From the NCBI GenBank assembly GCA_002348095.1, contig DDYT01000069.1, forward strand, positions 13,815 to 22,078: a stretch of 8,264 bases of DNA, in the 5' to 3' direction. The stretch is from Erysipelotrichaceae bacterium UBA2227 (GTDB lineage Bacteria > Bacillota_I > Bacilli_A > Erysipelotrichales > Erysipelotrichaceae). Made by a program: the position numbers and the translations under genes. A model generated the notes under the pieces. It was given only the letters and a program-made list of their open reading frames with translations. It ran no database searches and had not been told where the DNA came from. This document shows, in pieces, positions 5,929 through 8,264 of the stretch (positions within the stretch are counted from its first letter, which is position 1; each line of letters starts with the position of its first letter).

Positions 5929-6318
5929 TCACCCTTTCATTGTTATGTTTCTCGCAATGTCTTTCATGGAACTATGCGCAAACTCCAAAAATTCCTTATA
6001 CCCACAACCTTCATCATCAAACATTGTAATATTCATCCGCTTACAATTTCCATAACACATTTTTCTAAACGAACAGTCATGACATAAGACAGACATTCGC
6101 TTATCTTCTCTGAGAAAATCGGTCATTGCTTTTGATTCTCTGATTTGATCAAACGTATTCGTCAATACATTCCCGCAGACGTATTTATCCAGTACATAGA
6201 AATCACACGGATAGACATTTCCATTGGTCTCTACGACATACTGAGGTGAACAGAATCCTAACAGCCCACACTGTTGAGGGGGAAACCCTCTAAACATCGG
6301 TATGATGTTATCAAACAT
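5929..6318 (-). CDS. anSME C-terminal half: SPASM domain after the TAG
   Basis: The 129-residue segment carries eight cysteines matching the ligands of the two auxiliary 4Fe-4S clusters: CX5C and the YPC of YPCDFYVLD, then CX2CX5CX3C (LCHDCSFRKMCYGNC) and the last one in GCGYKEF. The aspartate after YPC corresponds to the proposed catalytic base (Asp277 in the Clostridium perfringens enzyme). The ATG at 6318 has no ribosome site, and eleven in-frame codons before it belong to the same protein, so this is not a natural separate gene; the intact ligand set shows selection until recently. Confidence 0.6.
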   Translation of the reverse strand: MFDNIIPMFRGFPPQQCGLLGFCSPQYVVETNGNVYPCDFYVLDKYVCGNVLTNTFDQIRESKAMTDFLREDKRMSVLCHDCSFRKMCYGNCKRMNITMFDDEGCGYKEFLEFAHSSMKDIARNITMKG

Positions 6319-6351
6319 AGAAACACTGATGTAATGACCCTGGATATAATC

Positions 6352-7029
6352 CTAATGCCAGACTGTATAAAATTCTTTATAAAAATAAGCAAACTCTATT
6401 GGTTTCAATGTAAATAAGTCATCTGATTGGTCTAGCCCTAGAAAGCAGGGAATCAGCTGTACATACCGAAAATCATTCTCTTTATAAAACTCATACAACT
6501 CCTTCGGACGTCTGGCAAGCTCACTGGTCAGTACCGTCAAAATATTGAAATCAATTTGGTTTTTTCGGAGCAACTTTGTAGTTTCCATGACTCTGTCAAA
6601 GGTCGGCTGATTCTGCCGGGTCAGACGGAACTGATCATGATTTTCCTTAAAGCCATCTAGCGACAATCCAACCAGAAACCGATGTTCAGAAAATAGTTTG
6701 CACCATTGCTGATCGATCAGATAACCGTTGGTCTGAATGGAATAATGAATTATCTGATTGGGTTTCTTCATATTGCTTACCTGCTGAGTAAATCCTTCGA
6801 AATAGTCCAACCCGGCCAGTGTAGGCTCCCCACCCTGAAACGCAAAAGTGATCAATGAGTTATCATCTATAGCCACAGCCTGCCTTATCAAAGCCGTAGT
6901 GACATCATCCGACATCAACCCGAAATTTTGAACCTGCCGGTGTTGGGCAACATCATGATAAAAACAGTAAATACAATCAAAGTTACATAACGACGATGCC
7001 GGCTTGATCAACAGACTGAGATTTTTCAC
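6352..7029 (-). CDS. anSME N-terminal half: radical SAM domain up to the TAG
   Basis: This 225-residue segment has the radical SAM cluster motif CX3CX2C (Cys15, 19, 22) in PASSLCNFDCIYCFYHD, then FAFQGGEPTLAG for SAM binding, YSIQTNGYLID and VGLSLDG strands. The longer frame begins at 7047, but the GTG at 7029 has the AGGTGAT site and gives the usual family opening (KNLSLLIKPAS). If translation stops at the TAG, the product lacks the SPASM domain, both auxiliary clusters and the catalytic aspartate, and should be inactive as a maturase. Confidence 0.75.
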   Translation of the reverse strand: MKNLSLLIKPASSLCNFDCIYCFYHDVAQHRQVQNFGLMSDDVTTALIRQAVAIDDNSLITFAFQGGEPTLAGLDYFEGFTQQVSNMKKPNQIIHYSIQTNGYLIDQQWCKLFSEHRFLVGLSLDGFKENHDQFRLTRQNQPTFDRVMETTKLLRKNQIDFNILTVLTSELARRPKELYEFYKENDFRYVQLIPCFLGLDQSDDLFTLKPIEFAYFYKEFYTVWH

Positions 7030-7032
7030 AAT

Positions 7033-7039
7033 ATCACCT
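7033..7039 (-). promoter_or_regulatory. Ribosome binding site for the anSME GTG start
   Basis: AGGTGAT lies just before GTG at 7029 with about five bases between AGGTG and the codon. It supports a GTG start rather than the ATG at 7047. Confidence 0.55.
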
Positions 7040-7050
7040 ACGCACATTTT

Positions 7051-7059
7051 ATCATATCA
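7051..7059 (-). promoter_or_regulatory. Possible extended -10 promoter of the anSME operon
   Basis: TGATATGAT on the minus strand gives a TGN-extended -10 (TATGAT, 7051-7056) directly after the ulaE terminator and before the anSME ribosome site. No good -35 is visible at 17 bases, where the sequence belongs to the terminator hairpin. Confidence 0.4.
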
Positions 7060-7063
7060 CATG

Positions 7064-7085
7064 AAAAAAGCGCTATACTGCGCTT
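7064..7085 (-). terminator. Intrinsic terminator of the araD-ulaE operon
   Basis: On the minus strand AAGCGC and GCGCTT pair around a six-base loop AGTATA, and the stem runs straight into a T-run to 7064. The ulaE stop codon TAG (7073-7075) lies across the loop and stem. The position separates the pentose operon from the anSME operon. Confidence 0.75.
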
Positions 7086-7915
7086 CTCTCTATTTGATCA
7101 GATACAAACTTATTATTGTATTTGAGTATTGCGATGGCATCGGTACTTTTGTCGTACCAAAATTCCGCCGTAAACATGCGAACACCCAGCTTCCAACAGG
7201 TGGAAATGCATGAATGAAAATCCACATGACCGGTACCAAACGGAATTTCCCGATAATGACCGACGATCGTCTCCTTGATATGCGTGGCACAAATATGCCC
7301 TTTCCCCCGGTTGATGTCATCGGTAACACTATGACCATACAGTTTGGAAGCATTGGTCAGATTACCGATATCCGGATAAACCTGTAGGTAAGGAGAGTTG
7401 ATGCACTCAACATAGTGCATGGACTTAGTGACAGTGTCCATAAACGGAGTTTCCATCGTTTCAAACCCCAGGACGACACTCTTCTTCGAAGCCATTTCGA
7501 CCGCTTTTCTCAAATTCTGTTCGAAACGGGCTTTTGTGACTTCACTTCCCATTTCATAATACACATCATATCCGGCCAGCTGAATGATCCGAATTCCAAG
7601 CGCATCGGCCATATCAATCGCATGTTCCATGATTTCGAGACTGCGATTCACTATCTTCTCATCATTTGATCCTAACGGATACTTCCGATGCCCGCTCAGA
7701 CACATCGTCCGAATCGGAAATCCGATAATTTCCATAGCTTGTTTGATCGATGTGATCTCTTCTTTGTTATTCAAACGACTTAACTTAGCATCGGTTTCAT
7801 CGATACTGATTTCCAGAAAGTCATACCCTGACTCTTTAGCCGCTGTTAATTTCTCCACCCAGCTCCAGTCTGAAGGCATCGCCTTCTCATAGAGCCCCAA
7901 CTGATACTTCTTCAT
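7073..7915 (-). CDS. ulaE: L-ribulose/L-xylulose-5-phosphate 3-epimerase
   Basis: A 280-residue TIM-barrel sugar phosphate epimerase of the UlaE/SgbU type, which interconverts L-xylulose-5-phosphate and L-ribulose-5-phosphate in ascorbate or L-xylulose breakdown. Conserved segments run along the whole length: LGLYEKAMP at the start, FLEISIDETDAKLSRL (33-48), MCLSGHRKYPLGS (71-83), IRIIQLAGYDVYY (108-120). The metal ligands of the family appear as Glu152 (GFETME), Asp182 (YPDIGN), His212 (THIKET) and Glu251 (AEFWY), close to the numbering of the E. coli enzyme. The frame opens at 7939, but that start overlaps araD by 23 bases and has no ribosome site; ATG at 7915, one base after the araD stop, fits the family N-terminus. 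AGAAG in the araD tail is a weak site, so translational coupling is likely. Cytoplasmic; the call is confident, though members can be named for ribulose or xylulose. Confidence 0.92.
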   Translation of the reverse strand: MKKYQLGLYEKAMPSDWSWVEKLTAAKESGYDFLEISIDETDAKLSRLNNKEEITSIKQAMEIIGFPIRTMCLSGHRKYPLGSNDEKIVNRSLEIMEHAIDMADALGIRIIQLAGYDVYYEMGSEVTKARFEQNLRKAVEMASKKSVVLGFETMETPFMDTVTKSMHYVECINSPYLQVYPDIGNLTNASKLYGHSVTDDINRGKGHICATHIKETIVGHYREIPFGTGHVDFHSCISTCWKLGVRMFTAEFWYDKSTDAIAILKYNNKFVSDQIERSAV

Positions 7916-7916
7916 A

Positions 7917-8264
7917 TTACTTCTGCCCGTAATAAGCATTCGGTCCGTGTTTACGGAAGAAATGCTTATCTAACAGCACCTGATCGGCTTTAGTTAGTGT
8001 CTGATCCATCATCATCGCGTGCCAAGCCATCATCGCCACTTCCTCCATGACCACTGCATGCATAACGGCATCCTTAGCATCCTTACCCCAGGAAAACGGA
8101 CCGTGCGATGCTACGACGATACCCGGACAATGCAACGGATCATGATTGCCGATAGTCTCGACAATAACATTACCCGTCTCTAATTCATAACTGCCATTGA
8201 TTTCCTCCGCACTCAACTCGCGGGTACACGGGATTTCACCGTAAAAATAATCCGCATGCGTGGT
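7917..8264 (-). CDS. araD: L-ribulose-5-phosphate 4-epimerase, C-terminal half (runs off right edge)
   Basis: The last 115 residues of an AraD/UlaF/SgbE class II aldolase-like epimerase, which turns L-ribulose-5-phosphate into D-xylulose-5-phosphate. The visible frame starts with TTHADYFYGEIPCTREL, continues with the YELETGNVIVETI segment and VASHGPFSWGK, whose histidine is the third zinc ligand, and ends HGPNAYYGQK, which holds the C-terminal catalytic tyrosine. The first two zinc histidines lie beyond the edge. The frame is open to base 8264, so the TTG near 8216 is not a start. It is directly followed by ulaE, so substrate and product are shared in one operon. AraD, UlaF and SgbE cannot be told apart from this half; the ulaE neighbour makes an ascorbate or L-xylulose route as likely as arabinose. 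Confidence 0.93.
   Translation of the reverse strand, partial: TTHADYFYGEIPCTRELSAEEINGSYELETGNVIVETIGNHDPLHCPGIVVASHGPFSWGKDAKDAVMHAVVMEEVAMMAWHAMMMDQTLTKADQVLLDKHFFRKHGPNAYYGQK

Larger units (their letters stand above)
5929..7029 (-). pseudogene. Anaerobic sulfatase-maturating enzyme with one in-frame TAG
   Basis: Reading from GTG at 7029 to TGA at 5929-5931 gives a 366-codon frame of normal anSME length, interrupted only by TAG at 6352-6354 (codon 226). anSMEs are radical SAM enzymes that oxidise a Cys or Ser of sulfatases to the catalytic formylglycine without oxygen. Both sides of the stop are in the same frame and keep all recognisable motifs, so there is no frameshift and no other decay. 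In relatives this point is a W-Y/H-(E/K)-D run before the FDN motif, so GAG, AAG or CAG to TAG, a single base change, would explain it. It could be a recent nonsense mutation, a suppressed stop or an assembly error. The next ATG (6318) lacks a ribosome site. No sulfatase is in the window, so any substrate is encoded elsewhere. Confidence 0.82.

Noticed and set aside
5929..6318. The SPASM half as a separate natural gene, making a split two-subunit maturase
   Set aside because: The ATG has no ribosome site, and the eleven in-frame codons between the TAG and that ATG match the expected linker of a single protein.
6352..6354. Genome-wide reassignment of TAG to an amino acid
   Set aside because: ulaE ends at TAG exactly at the family C-terminus and within a terminator hairpin, so TAG acts as a stop here.

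Overview
The window looks like the chromosome of a low-to-mid GC Bacillota (Firmicutes), probably an anaerobic, gut-type species. This rests on strong AGGAGG-like ribosome binding sites, sigma-A-like promoters, a 23S rRNA methyltransferase pair of the Gram-positive type, an anaerobic sulfatase-maturating enzyme (anSME) and a DUF362 protein. The exact taxon is an inference and could not be tested. Nearly everything is on the minus strand; the one clear plus-strand gene is rlmA.

Layout from left to right. (1) 1-561, minus: N-terminal part of a DUF362 protein that runs off the left edge. (2) 644-1834, minus: an AAA_14/DUF4143 ATPase whose promoter overlaps a perfect 12-bp inverted repeat. (3) 1916-2333: a gene-poor, AT-rich stretch with an orphan hairpin terminator and a possible decayed coding remnant. 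(4) 2334-2876, minus: a YcxB-like two-helix membrane protein. (5) 2991-3452, minus: a LURP-one/tubby-like small protein, 21 bases behind the rRNA uracil methyltransferase gene rlmD (3474-4787, minus). (6) 4868-5659, plus: rlmA, a 23S rRNA guanine-N1 methyltransferase, divergent from rlmD across an 80-bp gap whose two promoters overlap. (7) 5682-5924, minus: a small two-helix membrane protein coupled to the end of the anSME gene. (8) 5929-7029, minus: a full-length anSME frame broken by a single in-frame TAG. (9) 7073-7915 and 7917-8264, minus: ulaE (L-ribulose/L-xylulose-5-phosphate 3-epimerase) and the C-terminal half of araD (L-ribulose-5-phosphate 4-epimerase).

How the genes work together. 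araD and ulaE are consecutive pentose-phosphate epimerase steps that take L-xylulose-5-P or L-ribulose-5-P to D-xylulose-5-P. They form a tight operon that ends at a hairpin terminator overlapping the ulaE stop codon. RlmD-type and RlmA-type enzymes of Gram-positive bacteria modify neighbouring 23S rRNA bases (U747 and G748), so the divergent pair is a coherent functional unit. The stretch from about 650 to 3470 is more AT-rich than its flanks and reads as an accessory segment between housekeeping genes.

The most interesting points are the isolated amber codon in an otherwise intact anSME, the inverted repeat inside the ATPase promoter, and the interlocked rlmD/rlmA promoters. I did not find convincing evidence for a wholly new multi-gene system.
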